Positions 8,141-17,002 are shown, counted from the stretch's first letter. The stretch is DNA of 53,530 bases from Streptosporangiales bacterium (GCA_009784565.1 WRBL01000003.1:1-53530); one strand, 5' to 3'. The notes: generated from the letters alone by a model not told the origin. Numbers and translations are program-made.

Positions 8141-9188
8141 GGATGCGCAGGGTTCCGGGCCGGCTACTGACGCAAGTGCGCACAGTGGCGAGCTGAATGC
8201 GGAACGTGTGGCATCCGATCCGCATCGTGCCGTGACAGTTGCACACGGTGCCTCTCGTTCCGCCCCGCGCAGCACGGCCGCGGTGCTGGAACGCATCCGC
8301 CTCAGGCACCTCAGATGTTTCGTGGCGATCGCGCAGCAGCGGAGTCTCGCCGGAGCCGCGAAGAAGCTTCACCTGAGCCAGCCCGCGGTCTCCAAGACCC
8401 TGGCCGAGCTGGAGACCCTCGCGGGCTGCCGCCTGGTCGAACGCGACCGCTCGGGTGCCCGGCTGACCCCGGACGGGGAGCGGTTCCTGCGGTACGCGAC
8501 CGAGGTGACCCACGCCCTCGAGGCGGCTTCCGCCGCGCTCGTCGGCGCCGGCACGCCGGAGGTCCCGGTGGCCCGGGCCGGCGCGCTGCCCACCGTGGCC
8601 GGCGGCCCGCTGGCCGAGGCGGTCGCCGCGCTCCGCGCCCGTCGCCCGTACGCCCGGATCGAGGTGACGACCGACTCCAACCCGGACCTGCTCGCCGCCG
8701 TGAAGTCCGGAGAGGTCGACTTCGCCGTCGGCCGGATGGCCGAGCCCGCGACCATGCAGGGAGTGTCGTTCGAGCTGCTGTACGCCGAGTCGCTGGCGGT
8801 CGTCGTCCGGCCCGGCCACCCGCTGGCGTCGGTGGACGGAGGCGTGCCGCCGCTGGCGCTGCTGGCCTACCCCCTGGTCATCCCCGGCACCGGCACCGCC
8901 CCCCGGCACGACGCCGAGGGCATCTTCGCCGCGCACGGGGTCTCGCTCCCGGCGGGCCGCACCGAGACCCAGTCGGTCCCGCTCGGCCGCTCCCTGGCGC
9001 GGGTGTCGGACTCGATCTGGATCACCTCGCAGCGGGCCGTGCAGCTGGACATCGACTCTGGCGTCCTGCACCGCCTCGACGTCCCGGTCCCCGGCGCCGA
9101 GCCCGTCGGCCTCCTGACCCGCAGCGGCGACGCCCCCGGCGAACTAGCCCAGGCCCTCATGGACGCCCTCCGCGCGGGAGCGCAGTAA
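8139..9188 (+). CDS. LysR-family regulator, PcaQ-like
   Basis: A 349-residue LysR regulator with an unusually long N-terminal extension of about 50 residues before the winged helix (LRHLRCFVAIAQQRSLAGAAKKLHLSQPAVSKTLAELE). The LRHLRCF start and the SKTL recognition helix are typical of the PcaQ/GbpR group controlling aromatic acid catabolism. The effector domain follows from about residue 140. ATG 8139 has no Shine-Dalgarno but fits a leaderless start; a GTG at 8283 would give a family-length protein without the extension. It is divergent from the dioxygenase gene and presumably activates it when the ring substrate is present. Confidence 0.86.
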   Translation: MDAQGSGPATDASAHSGELNAERVASDPHRAVTVAHGASRSAPRSTAAVLERIRLRHLRCFVAIAQQRSLAGAAKKLHLSQPAVSKTLAELETLAGCRLVERDRSGARLTPDGERFLRYATEVTHALEAASAALVGAGTPEVPVARAGALPTVAGGPLAEAVAALRARRPYARIEVTTDSNPDLLAAVKSGEVDFAVGRMAEPATMQGVSFELLYAESLAVVVRPGHPLASVDGGVPPLALLAYPLVIPGTGTAPRHDAEGIFAAHGVSLPAGRTETQSVPLGRSLARVSDSIWITSQRAVQLDIDSGVLHRLDVPVPGAEPVGLLTRSGDAPGELAQALMDALRAGAQ

Positions 9189-9197
9189 ATTGATGCG

Positions 9198-9755
9198 GTG
9201 AAGGTCATCGGCTGGATTATCGCGGGCTGCTGGATCGTGTTCTGGGCGTACTGGCTGCTGTCCGCGTTCCGGGCCAAGAGCGGCCGTGTCCAGTGGCGGC
9301 AGTGGACGGGAAGCCGGGTCGGAATCCTCGTCGTCCTGGTGATCCTGTCGCGCCTGAATCTCCTGCACCACCACGGCGCCGTGGCCGCCTCGGGCGGGCT
9401 GGTGCTGCCGGTCATCGGCCTTGTGGTGTTCCTGGCGGGCCTGGGACTCGCGGTATGGGCCCGGATATTCATCGGCCGCAACTGGGGAATGCCGATGACC
9501 GAGAAGACCGACCCCGAACTCGTCACGACCGGCCCGTACTCCCGGATCCGCCACCCGATCTACACCGGCATCATCGTCGGCATGGCCGGCACCGCACTGG
9601 CCCTCAGCGTCTGGTATCTGATCGTCGCGGCCGTCCTCGGCGGCTACTTCGTCTACAGCGCGCTCAACGAGGAAAAGTACATGGCCAGCCAGTTCCCGGA
9701 TTCCTACCCCGGCTACAAGCGGTCCACCAGGATGCTCATCCCGTACGTGCTCTGA
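9198..9755 (+). CDS. Isoprenylcysteine carboxyl methyltransferase-like membrane protein
   Basis: A 185-residue membrane protein with about four hydrophobic segments and the C-terminal family signature: GPYSRIRHPIYTGIIVG (the SAM-binding RHPxYxG motif) followed by NEEKYMASQFPDSYPGYKRSTRMLIP with the paired acidic residues. Bacterial members are SAM-dependent methyltransferases, mostly of unknown substrate. GTG 9198 starts nine bases after the LysR stop, so the two may be co-transcribed. A P450 gene follows within 60 bases. Role in ring metabolism is not evident. Confidence 0.83.
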   Translation: MKVIGWIIAGCWIVFWAYWLLSAFRAKSGRVQWRQWTGSRVGILVVLVILSRLNLLHHHGAVAASGGLVLPVIGLVVFLAGLGLAVWARIFIGRNWGMPMTEKTDPELVTTGPYSRIRHPIYTGIIVGMAGTALALSVWYLIVAAVLGGYFVYSALNEEKYMASQFPDSYPGYKRSTRMLIPYVL

Positions 9756-9810
9756 CACGTCCTCTGAACCGGCGTTGACGCCGCCGCCCGGTCCGGGAGA
9801 TGCTGCGCGG

Positions 9811-11010
9811 GTGGCGACACCAGTGACCGCTGATTTCCGGTTGTGCTCGGGCGAGACGTGGCGCGAGCCGTGGCCCATGTACGCCGCGCTCCGGGACACC
9901 GACCCCGTGCATCACGTCGCCGACGGCGACTACTGGGTCCTGTCCCGGTACCGCGACGTGGACGCCGCGGCGCTCGACAGCGGCCGGTACTCCTCGGAGA
10001 ACGGGCTGACCGTCCGCTACGACGAACTCGCCGCGGCCGGGCTGGACGAGATCGCGCCTCTGGTCATGCTGGACCCGCCCCGGCACACCGAGTTCCGCAA
10101 GCTGTTCAGCCGCGGCTACACCCCGCGCCGGGTCGAGTCGATCGAGCCGGCCGTGCGCCGGTTCGTCCGCTCCCGGCTGGACGCGATCGCGGACCTCGGC
10201 GAGTGCGACATCGTCGCCGAACTGTGCCGCCCCGTCCCCGGCTTCGTCGTCGCGGGGTACCTCGGCGTACCCGAGGACGACCGGGAGAAGTTCGACGGCT
10301 GGGCCCAGGGCACCACCCAGGCCGGGGCCGACGGCAGCCCGGCCGACGCCCCGGGCGCGGCCGAACTGTTCGGCTACTTCGCCGAGCTCATCGAGCGCCG
10401 CCGCGCCGAGCCCGCCGACGACACGATCTCGGACCTGGTTCAGATCATGGACGGCGACCCGAACGCCACGCTGCGGATCCTCGGCTTCGCGTTCACCATG
10501 GTCGCCGGCGGCAACGACACCGCGACCGGCCTGCTCAGCGGTGCCGCCGAGCTGCTCACCACCTGCCCGGGCCAGCGCCGGCTGCTCCTGGACCAGCCGG
10601 AACTCCTGCCCTCCGCGATCGAGGAGATGCTCCGGCTGACCTCGCCCGTTCAGTGCCTGGCCCGCACCGTCACCCGCGACACCGCGCTGCACGACCGCGT
10701 GATCCCGGCCGGCCGGAAGGTCCTGCTGCTGTACGGGTCGGCCAACCGGGACCCGCGGGTGTTCGGCGACGACGCCTGGGAGTTCGACATCCGGCGCGGG
10801 CAGCGGATCCACGCGCGGCACCTGGCCTTCGCCGCGGGCGCGCACCACTGCCTGGGCGCGGCCGCCGCCCGGCTTCAGGCCCGCGTCGTCCTCTCCGAAC
10901 TGCTCGCCCGCTTCCCGCGCTTCGCCGCCGACCCGGCGGCGGGCACCTTCTGCCCCGGGAACTACACCCGCCGCTACGCCACGTTGCCGTTCACGCCGGG
11001 CGGGCGCTGA
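9811..11010 (+). CDS. Cytochrome P450
   Basis: A soluble bacterial P450 of about 399 residues. Visible motifs are the I-helix oxygen-binding segment MVAGGNDTATG, the K-helix EEMLR (ExxR), and the heme loop FAAGAHHCLGAAAARLQ with the Cys ligand. The I-helix has Asn before Asp (GGND), a small departure from the usual AGxDT/ET. GTG 9811 is favoured because GGGAG lies about ten bases upstream and VATPVTADFRLCSGETW is a normal start; a TTG at 9775 would add 12 residues. No ferredoxin gene is adjacent, so electron donors must come from elsewhere. The 3' end overlaps the convergent regulator by 20 bases. Confidence 0.87.
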   Translation: MATPVTADFRLCSGETWREPWPMYAALRDTDPVHHVADGDYWVLSRYRDVDAAALDSGRYSSENGLTVRYDELAAAGLDEIAPLVMLDPPRHTEFRKLFSRGYTPRRVESIEPAVRRFVRSRLDAIADLGECDIVAELCRPVPGFVVAGYLGVPEDDREKFDGWAQGTTQAGADGSPADAPGAAELFGYFAELIERRRAEPADDTISDLVQIMDGDPNATLRILGFAFTMVAGGNDTATGLLSGAAELLTTCPGQRRLLLDQPELLPSAIEEMLRLTSPVQCLARTVTRDTALHDRVIPAGRKVLLLYGSANRDPRVFGDDAWEFDIRRGQRIHARHLAFAAGAHHCLGAAAARLQARVVLSELLARFPRFAADPAAGTFCPGNYTRRYATLPFTPGGR

Positions 11011-11956
11011 AAGTCGACCGGTAGGCGGTCGGGGAAACGCCCAGGGTCTCCCTCAGCCGGAGCCGGAGGGCGGCGCCGGTGCCGAAACCGGACTGCTCGG
11101 CGACGTCGTCGACCGGGATGTCGGTGCTCTCGAGCAGCCAGCGGGCCCGGTCCAGGCGCTGCGCGTTCAGCCACTGGAGGGGCGACATCCCCGTCTCGGC
11201 CCGGAACCGGCGGGTAAAGGTCCGCTTGCTCATGCTGGCCCGCCGGGCGAGATGCTCCAGGTCGGCGGGCTGGTCGAGATGGTCCGCCATCCAGGACCGG
11301 ACAGCCGCGGTCGAGGACTCGCCGTCGCCGGTGACCGGCTGCCGGATGAACTGGGCCTGGCCCCCGTCACGATGCGGCGGCACCATGTTCTGGCGGGCGA
11401 CCCCGGCCGCGACCGCCGCGCCGTGATCGCGCCGGATCAGGTGCAGGCACAGGTCAATCCCCGAGGCGCCTCCGGCCGAGGTGAGCACGTCCCCGTCGTC
11501 GGTATACAGCACGCTGGGATCCAGCTTGACCTTGGGAAACATCCGCCGGAACTCGTCCGCGTACTTCCAGTGCGTGGTGGCGGGGCGGCCGTCGAGCAGC
11601 CCGGCCGCGGCCAGCACGAACGCGCCGGTGCAGATGGACGCGATCCGGGTCCCGGGGCGGATCGCGTCCATCGCGGCCCCGAGGGGGCCGGTGAGCGGGA
11701 CGTCCAGCAGGTGGTCGTCCGGGTTGTGCGTCGCGGGCACGATGACCGTGTCCGCGCTGGCGAGGACCTCCGGGCCGCGGGCGACCACGATGGAGAAGTC
11801 GCCGCTGGTCCGGATCATCCCGGGCTCGGCCGCGCAGGTGATGATCTCGTACCGGTCGGAGACGGCGCGGAACAGCTCGTGGACCAGGCCGAATTCCATC
11901 GGCAGGACGCCGGGCCGGGCCAGGACGGCCACCCGGTGAAGCGCGCGTTCGATCAT
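10991..11956 (-). CDS. GlxA-like regulator: DJ-1/PfpI domain plus AraC helix-turn-helix
   Basis: 321 residues. The first two thirds is a DJ-1/PfpI-like ligand or sensor domain with the elbow ASICTGAFVLAAAGLLDGRPATTHW (nucleophile-position Cys retained) and the LTSAGGASGIDLCLHLI motif. The last 100 residues form the double AraC helix-turn-helix (LEHLARRASMSKRTFTRRF ... VAEQSGFGTGAALR). Such proteins activate neighbouring genes for oxidoreductases or amide metabolism. It is divergent from the NQO-like gene with 70 bases between starts, so that gene is the likely target. Confidence 0.88.
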   Translation of the reverse strand: MIERALHRVAVLARPGVLPMEFGLVHELFRAVSDRYEIITCAAEPGMIRTSGDFSIVVARGPEVLASADTVIVPATHNPDDHLLDVPLTGPLGAAMDAIRPGTRIASICTGAFVLAAAGLLDGRPATTHWKYADEFRRMFPKVKLDPSVLYTDDGDVLTSAGGASGIDLCLHLIRRDHGAAVAAGVARQNMVPPHRDGGQAQFIRQPVTGDGESSTAAVRSWMADHLDQPADLEHLARRASMSKRTFTRRFRAETGMSPLQWLNAQRLDRARWLLESTDIPVDDVAEQSGFGTGAALRLRLRETLGVSPTAYRSTFSARPA

Positions 11957-12026
11957 GGCCCGATTCTTTCACATGTTGGCTCCGGGCCAGCGGCGGGCGA
12001 CGGGGAGGCGCGGGCATCCTGAACCC

Positions 12027-12803
12027 ATGAACGTCTTGTGGATCTTCGCCCATCCGGATGCCCGGTCGCTGAACGGCTCGCTCTACCGCGAGGGAATCGA
12101 CGCCGTGACCGGGGCCGGGCACCAGGTCGAGGTCTCCGACCTCTACGCCATGAAGTGGAACCCTGTGGTCGACGCCGGTGACTACGGGCGCGACGACGGC
12201 GAGCGTCTCCTGGTCGCGCCGGCGTCCAAGAAGGCCCTGGAGGAGGGCACGCTGAGCCCGGATATCCAGGCCGAGCACGAGAAGCTGGCCCGGGCCGACC
12301 TGGTCGTCATGCAGTTCCCGCTGTGGTGGTTCGGGCCGCCCGCGATCCTCAAGGGCTGGATCGACCGGGTCTTCGTCCGCGGCTACGCCTACGGCCTCCC
12401 CGACCCCGACCGCCCCGGCCGGGCCCTCCGCTACGGCGACGGGGGACTGGCGGGCAAGCGGGCGCTGGCGGTCGTGACGATCGGCGGCACCGCCGAGTCC
12501 TACGGGCCGCGCGGCCTGGCCGGGTCCCTGGAGGAACTGCTGTTCCCGCTGCTGCACGGGACCTTCTTCTACACGGGCATGGCGCCGCTGCCCCCGGTCG
12601 CCGTCCACGGCACGAACCACATGTCCGGCGAGGATTACCAGGCCGCCTCCGCCGAACTCCGGCGGAGGCTCGCCGAGGCGGAGACGGCCGAGCCGATCCC
12701 CTACCGGACGCAGAACGGCGGCGACTACGACGACGACGTCCTCCGGCCCGGCGCGGCGCCCGGACGCGAAGGCCTGGGCGCCCACCGGGCTCGGCGGACC
12801 TAG
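12027..12803 (+). CDS. NAD(P)H-dependent quinone oxidoreductase (NQO1/flavodoxin-like fold)
   Basis: 258 residues. MNVLWIFAHPDARSLNGSLYREG is the FMN/FAD phosphate loop of the family, and QFPLWWFGPPAILKGWIDRVFVRGYAYG is the hallmark flavin-binding and dimer segment. The enzyme would carry out two-electron reduction of quinones or azo and nitro compounds. The ATG at 12027 is the only start giving the conserved N-terminus. It shares a 70-base divergent promoter with the GlxA-like regulator and ends in a CTAG that is also the stop of the convergent hydrolase. Confidence 0.87.
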   Translation: MNVLWIFAHPDARSLNGSLYREGIDAVTGAGHQVEVSDLYAMKWNPVVDAGDYGRDDGERLLVAPASKKALEEGTLSPDIQAEHEKLARADLVVMQFPLWWFGPPAILKGWIDRVFVRGYAYGLPDPDRPGRALRYGDGGLAGKRALAVVTIGGTAESYGPRGLAGSLEELLFPLLHGTFFYTGMAPLPPVAVHGTNHMSGEDYQAASAELRRRLAEAETAEPIPYRTQNGGDYDDDVLRPGAAPGREGLGAHRARRT

Positions 12804-13813
12804 GCCACCGCTTCGCTGCCCTCGGGCTCGCCGTCTCCCGGGGGAGCGGGGAGGAACTCCTCCAGGCTGGAGGCGACGAAGTCCAGTCCGGCGTCGGCGC
12901 CGGGCAGGATGCCGGGCATGGTGTAGAAACCGTGCATCTGGCCCTCGGCCCGCAGGCGCCGGACCGGGACCCCGGCCCTCAGCAGGCGGTCGGCGTACAC
13001 CTCGCCCTCGTCCCGGAGCGGGTCGTGCTCGGCGGTGAGCACGACCGCGGGCGGCAGGCCGGCCAGGTCAGGGGCCCGGAGCGGCGACGCCCCGGGCTGC
13101 AGGCGCTGCTCCGGCGCCGGCACGTAGTGGTCCCAGAACCAGATCATTCCCTCCCGGGTCAGCAGGGCCTGGTTCTCCGGGTCGGTGTAGGAGAGAGTGT
13201 CGAGGTCGCAGTCGGTCACCGGGTAGACGAGAACCTGCGCGGCCAGGGCCGGGCCGCCGGCCGCCCGGGCCCGCTGGGCCATGACGGCGGCCAGGTTGCC
13301 GCCGGCGCTGTCGCCGGCGACGAGGAGGGGGATCGAGGAGTCGTCCGGCGGAGGGGTGTCGGAAGGGACGACCTCGATCAGTTCGGGCAGGCGCTCGGCC
13401 GCCCAGTTCAGCGCCGCCCAGGAGTCGTCAACGGCGACCGGGTACCGGTACTCGGGGGCCAGCCGGTAGTCGACCATGACCACCGTGTACCCGGTGCGCT
13501 GGGCCAGGTTCCGGCCGACCGGGTCCGCTTCGTCCAGGCCGCCCAGGACCCAGCCGCCGCCGTGGTACCAGACGATCACGCCGCGGGAGCGGTCGCCGGG
13601 GACCTTGGGGGTGAGGATCCGGACAGGGATGTCTCCTCCCTCGACCGGAACCGTCGTGTCGCGGACCACCGCCACGAGCGGTCCTGGAGGTGCCTGCTCT
13701 CGTCTGGCCGCGCCTATCTCGCGGGCCTGCTCCGGCGTCTGCTCATGCAGGGGCGGGTCGCCCAGGGCCGCCATCTGCTCCAGTAGATCCGCCGTCGCCT
13801 TGTCGAGGCTCAC
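12800..13813 (-). CDS. HSL-family alpha/beta hydrolase (esterase)
   Basis: 337 residues. The HSL signature HGGGWVLGG (oxyanion hole) and the nucleophile elbow GDSAGGN are both present; the acid is probably in TAEHDPLRDEG and the His in GQMHGFYTM. It would hydrolyse short-chain or small aromatic esters in the cytoplasm. GTG 13813 is chosen because AAGGAGAG lies at a good distance upstream; the frame stays open to 13870 but that would put a hairpin inside the gene. No signal peptide. Substrate unknown. Confidence 0.87.
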   Translation of the reverse strand: MSLDKATADLLEQMAALGDPPLHEQTPEQAREIGAARREQAPPGPLVAVVRDTTVPVEGGDIPVRILTPKVPGDRSRGVIVWYHGGGWVLGGLDEADPVGRNLAQRTGYTVVMVDYRLAPEYRYPVAVDDSWAALNWAAERLPELIEVVPSDTPPPDDSSIPLLVAGDSAGGNLAAVMAQRARAAGGPALAAQVLVYPVTDCDLDTLSYTDPENQALLTREGMIWFWDHYVPAPEQRLQPGASPLRAPDLAGLPPAVVLTAEHDPLRDEGEVYADRLLRAGVPVRRLRAEGQMHGFYTMPGILPGADAGLDFVASSLEEFLPAPPGDGEPEGSEAVA

Positions 13814-13831
13814 CGGGTCTCTCCTTCCGAC

Positions 13832-13849
13832 TGCCGCGACCTCGCGGCA
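13832..13849 (-). terminator. Hairpin between kup and the hydrolase gene
   Basis: TGCCGCGA-CC-TCGCGGCA is a perfect 8-bp stem with a two-base loop, about 70 bases after the kup stop and 18 bases before the hydrolase start. There is no T-run, so it is either a weak terminator for kup or a 5' leader hairpin. TTACC-TC-GGTAA at 13851-13862 lies next to it. Confidence 0.4.
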
Positions 13850-13920
13850 TTTACCTCGGTAAGTACCCACTCAGCGCGCATGAGACAGGCGAAGCGCAGT
13901 TTTTCGTGGAATATCGGAGA

Positions 13921-15816
13921 TTAGATCTCGATGCGGGACCCCATGATGACCGTGCGCTCCCGCGGCAGCTGGAAGTACTCGGCCGCGTCGGCGGTCAGGC
14001 GCGAGGTGGTGATGAACAGCCGCTTCCGCCAGCGGTTCCAGTCGTGCCTGACGCCCGGCTTGAGGTGGAGGTCGATGGTGGACAGGAAGTAGGAGATCTC
14101 CTCGGAGTTCACGACCCGCTGGTGCTGCTCTGCCAGCAGGGGCAGCAGCTCCGGGACGTTCGGCGTGTCCTTGTACCCGAACCGGGCGGTGACGTGATAG
14201 ATCCGGTCCTCGATGTAGCCGAGGTCGTCGACCTCGAGCCGCTCCGCCACGGGGACGTGCGGCACCGGCAGCGTCTCCACCGAGATGATCAGCACGTTCT
14301 TGTGCAGAACGTGATTGTGCTCCACGTTCGCCCGCAGCGCCAGCGGCGCGGTCTCCTTGCCCCGGTTGAGGAAGATTCCCGTCCCCGCCACCCGCGGCAG
14401 ATCCTGGGTGTGCAGGTACTCCACGAAGTCCTGCAGCGGGCCCTCGCTCGTCTTGCGGAGCCCGGTGACGACCGAGCGGCCCTTGCGCCAGGTGGCCATC
14501 ACCGTGAACACGAGAATGCCGACGAGGAACGGGAGCCACGCCCCGTGCACCAGCTTGATCATGTTGGCGGCGAAGAAGAGCACGTCGACGATGAGCAGCG
14601 GCGTGGCGGCCAGCACGATCCAGCGCTTCCGCCAGTGCCAGCGCTGCCGCGCGATGTAGAAGAACAGCAGCGTCGTGATCGTGATGGTCCCGGTGACCGC
14701 CGAACCGTAGGCGTAGGCCAGCGCGTTGGATGACTGGAAGGTGAACACCAGGGCGAGCACGGCGACGAGCAGCGCCCAGTTGATCCACGGCACGTAGATC
14801 TGCCCGATGTGCTCCTCGGACGTGTGGTCGATCCGCAGCCGCGGCAGGTAACCGATCTGCGCGGCCTGCCGGGCCACCGAGAACGCCCCCGAGATCACCG
14901 ACTGGGAGGCGATGACCGTGGCCACGGTGGCCAGGATGACCAGCGGAAGCTGGGCCCACGACGGCGCCAGGAGGAAGAAGGGGTTGGAGACCGCCTTCGG
15001 GTCGTGCAGGACGAGCGCGCCCTGGCCGAGGTAGTCGAGCGTGACGGCGGGCCACACCAGGAGCAGCCACACCCGGGTGATCGGCTTGCGGCCGAAGTGC
15101 CCCATGTCCGCGAAGAGCGCCTCGGCGCCGGTGACCGACAGGACCACCGCCGACAGGGTGAAGAAGCCGGTGGTGAAGTGGCCGAAGATGAACTCGCCCG
15201 CGTAGACCGGCGACAGCGCCTTGAGGATCGCGGGGTCCTTGACCAGTCCGTGGATGCCGCACAGCGCGATCGACACGAACCAGCAGAACATGATCGGCCC
15301 GAAGAGCTTGCCCACGGCCCCGGTCCCCAGCCGCTGCAGCAGGAACAGGACGAGCAGGACCAGCGCGGTGATGAGGACCACGAGGTGGGCGACGCTCGGC
15401 GCGGCGACCTCGACGCCCTCGACCGCCGACAGTACCGAGATCGCGGGCGTGATCATGCTGTCGCCGAAGAACAGCGCCGCCCCGAACACCCCGAGCAGGG
15501 CCAGGACCTGCGGCACGGCCTTGCGGTTCTCCCGGCCCAGCCGGCGGATCAGCGTGATCAGCGCCATGATCCCGCCCTCGCCGTCGTTGTCGGCCCGCAT
15601 CACCAGAAGCACGTAGGTGACGGTGACGACGAGCAGCCCGGACCAGAAGATCGAGGAGACGGCACCGTACACGCTGACCGCGGAGACCGTGACCGGGTGC
15701 GGGTCCGACGGGTTGAACAGGGTGTCCAGCGTGTACAGCGGGCTGGTCCCGATATCCCCGAAGACCACGCCCAGTGCCCCCAGCGCCAGCGCTGTCTGCC
15801 CGCCCTTGCGGTTCAT
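13921..15816 (-). CDS. kup: Low-affinity potassium transporter Kup
   Basis: 631 residues, standard for the KUP/HAK/KT family of H+-coupled potassium uptake permeases. The N-terminal family signature GVVFGDIGTSPLYTLDTLF is intact, followed by about twelve membrane segments (for example SIFWSGLLVVTVTYVLLVMRADN with GEGGIMALITLI) and a hydrophilic C-terminal cytoplasmic domain ending in ERTVIMGSRIEI. ATG 15816 has GGGAG upstream and starts directly before the signature; eight more codons are open upstream. Alone in its transcription unit. The leader holds two strong inverted repeats (15866-15930). Confidence 0.93.
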   Translation of the reverse strand: MNRKGGQTALALGALGVVFGDIGTSPLYTLDTLFNPSDPHPVTVSAVSVYGAVSSIFWSGLLVVTVTYVLLVMRADNDGEGGIMALITLIRRLGRENRKAVPQVLALLGVFGAALFFGDSMITPAISVLSAVEGVEVAAPSVAHLVVLITALVLLVLFLLQRLGTGAVGKLFGPIMFCWFVSIALCGIHGLVKDPAILKALSPVYAGEFIFGHFTTGFFTLSAVVLSVTGAEALFADMGHFGRKPITRVWLLLVWPAVTLDYLGQGALVLHDPKAVSNPFFLLAPSWAQLPLVILATVATVIASQSVISGAFSVARQAAQIGYLPRLRIDHTSEEHIGQIYVPWINWALLVAVLALVFTFQSSNALAYAYGSAVTGTITITTLLFFYIARQRWHWRKRWIVLAATPLLIVDVLFFAANMIKLVHGAWLPFLVGILVFTVMATWRKGRSVVTGLRKTSEGPLQDFVEYLHTQDLPRVAGTGIFLNRGKETAPLALRANVEHNHVLHKNVLIISVETLPVPHVPVAERLEVDDLGYIEDRIYHVTARFGYKDTPNVPELLPLLAEQHQRVVNSEEISYFLSTIDLHLKPGVRHDWNRWRKRLFITTSRLTADAAEYFQLPRERTVIMGSRIEI

Positions 15817-15865
15817 CCTGCTCCCCGTGTATCCGATCACTGCTGCTGCCGAGACATGATCGTAC

Positions 15866-15930
15866 GCGCGCCCGATGCGATCGCTGGCGATCGGGCGCGC
15901 ATCGGGGGTTCCGGGGGGCGTCCCCCCCGG
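15866..15930 (-). promoter_or_regulatory. Inverted repeat and hairpin upstream of kup
   Basis: GCGCGCCCGAT at 15866-15876 and ATCGGGCGCGC at 15890-15900 are perfect 11-bp arms around a 13-base spacer that itself contains the palindrome GCGATCGC. A second strong hairpin lies at 15911-15930 (CCGGGGGG, three bases, CCCCCCCGG). Both are within 115 bases of the kup start. I see no consensus of the known potassium-related (c-di-AMP) riboswitch, so an operator or a leader structure is more likely. Confidence 0.45.
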
Positions 15931-16013
15931 CCAGCACCGCCCTTGTCGCAGAGCTGGGGCTGAGGTAAGTTACCCGCCAGTTAGGTGCATGGATATGCGT
16001 GCTTCGATACGGA

Positions 16014-16019
16014 TAAAAT
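16014..16019 (+). promoter_or_regulatory. -10 box deciding the start of the desaturase-like gene
   Basis: TAAAAT at 16014-16019 is seven bases before ATG 16027 and overlaps the alternative ATG at 16018. A promoter here can only make a transcript that begins at 16027, which selects that start. Confidence 0.4.
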
Positions 16020-16026
16020 GGGTGCG

Positions 16027-16935
16027 ATGAACTGGGCTGCTTTGAACGAGGTGCTGAGTCCCTGGGCTAACCCGGTGACCTACGCCATCCCGTTTTTCCT
16101 GCTGTCGATCGGCGTCGAGCTGGCCGCGCTCAAGTGGCTCGACCACGACGACAACGTGTCCGGGTACATGCGCAAAGACGCCATGGCGTCGATCTGGATG
16201 GGCCTGGGCTCCCTGGTGTCGACGATCATCCTGAAGGCCGCTGCTTTCGTCGTCTACATCCTCTTGTACCTGTACGTCGCGCCCTGGCACCTGCAGATGA
16301 ACACCTGGTGGGCTTGGGCGCTGGCCATCGTCGGCGTGGACTTCTTCTACTACTGGCAGCACCGGTTCGTGCACCGCGCCCGGGTGGGCTGGGCCGCGCA
16401 CCAGGCTCATCACTCCTCGGAGTACATGAACTTCGCGACCGCGCTGCGGCAGAAGTGGAACCCCTGGTTCGACCTGTTCTTCTGGCTCCCCCTGCCCCTG
16501 CTCGGCGTCTCGCCCGGGGCCATCTACGCGGCCTTCGGTGTCAACCTGATCTTCCAGTTCTTCGTCCACACCGAGCTGGTCGGCAAGCTGTGGGCGCCGG
16601 TCGAGTTCGTGTTCAACACGCCGTCCCACCACCGGGTCCACCACGGCTCGGACCAGATCTACCTGGACAGGAATTACGCCGGCATCCTGATCGTCTGGGA
16701 CCGCCTGTTCGGCACGTTCCAGGTCGAGCTGGAACGCCCCAAGTACGGCCTCACCTACAAGGTCGAGACCTACAACCTGATCAAGCTGCAGTACGGCCAC
16801 TACGCCGACCTCTGGCGCGACGTCCGCCACGCCGCCTCCTGGGGCGACCGCGTCCGCTACCTGTTCATGCCCCCGGGCTGGGAGCCGGCCCGGGACGGAT
16901 CCTCACCCGACCCGGAACCGGCTGCCGCCGCCTAG
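16027..16935 (+). CDS. Sterol desaturase / fatty acid hydroxylase superfamily membrane protein
   Basis: About 302 residues with four or so membrane segments and a di-iron site made of the family's histidine clusters: HRFVHR, HQAHHSSEYMN and HHRVHHG, plus DRNYAGILIVWDRLFGTF near the end. The enzyme would hydroxylate or desaturate a lipid such as a sterol-like, hopanoid or fatty acyl chain in the membrane. Start chosen as MNWAALNEV at 16027 from the -10 box; ATGs at 16018 and 15985 are in frame. It stands alone, facing the GH54 gene. Substrate cannot be told from sequence. Confidence 0.88.
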   Translation: MNWAALNEVLSPWANPVTYAIPFFLLSIGVELAALKWLDHDDNVSGYMRKDAMASIWMGLGSLVSTIILKAAAFVVYILLYLYVAPWHLQMNTWWAWALAIVGVDFFYYWQHRFVHRARVGWAAHQAHHSSEYMNFATALRQKWNPWFDLFFWLPLPLLGVSPGAIYAAFGVNLIFQFFVHTELVGKLWAPVEFVFNTPSHHRVHHGSDQIYLDRNYAGILIVWDRLFGTFQVELERPKYGLTYKVETYNLIKLQYGHYADLWRDVRHAASWGDRVRYLFMPPGWEPARDGSSPDPEPAAAA

Positions 16936-16952
16936 CGGCCTCGCGCCCGCAC

Positions 16953-16980
16953 CCGGCCCCGGCCCCGGCCCCGGCCCCGG
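16953..16980. repeat. Short tandem repeat (CCGGCC)n
   Basis: Four and two thirds copies of the six-base unit CCGGCC follow the desaturase stop. It is non-coding and may be a slippage-prone simple repeat or help form structure at the 3' end. Confidence 0.7.
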
Positions 16981-17002
16981 GCGAACTTCCCGAGCCGCTT
17001 CC

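Noticed and set aside
15841..15930. c-di-AMP (ydaO-type) riboswitch upstream of kup
   Set aside because: None of the conserved motif of that class is visible; only GC-rich inverted repeats.
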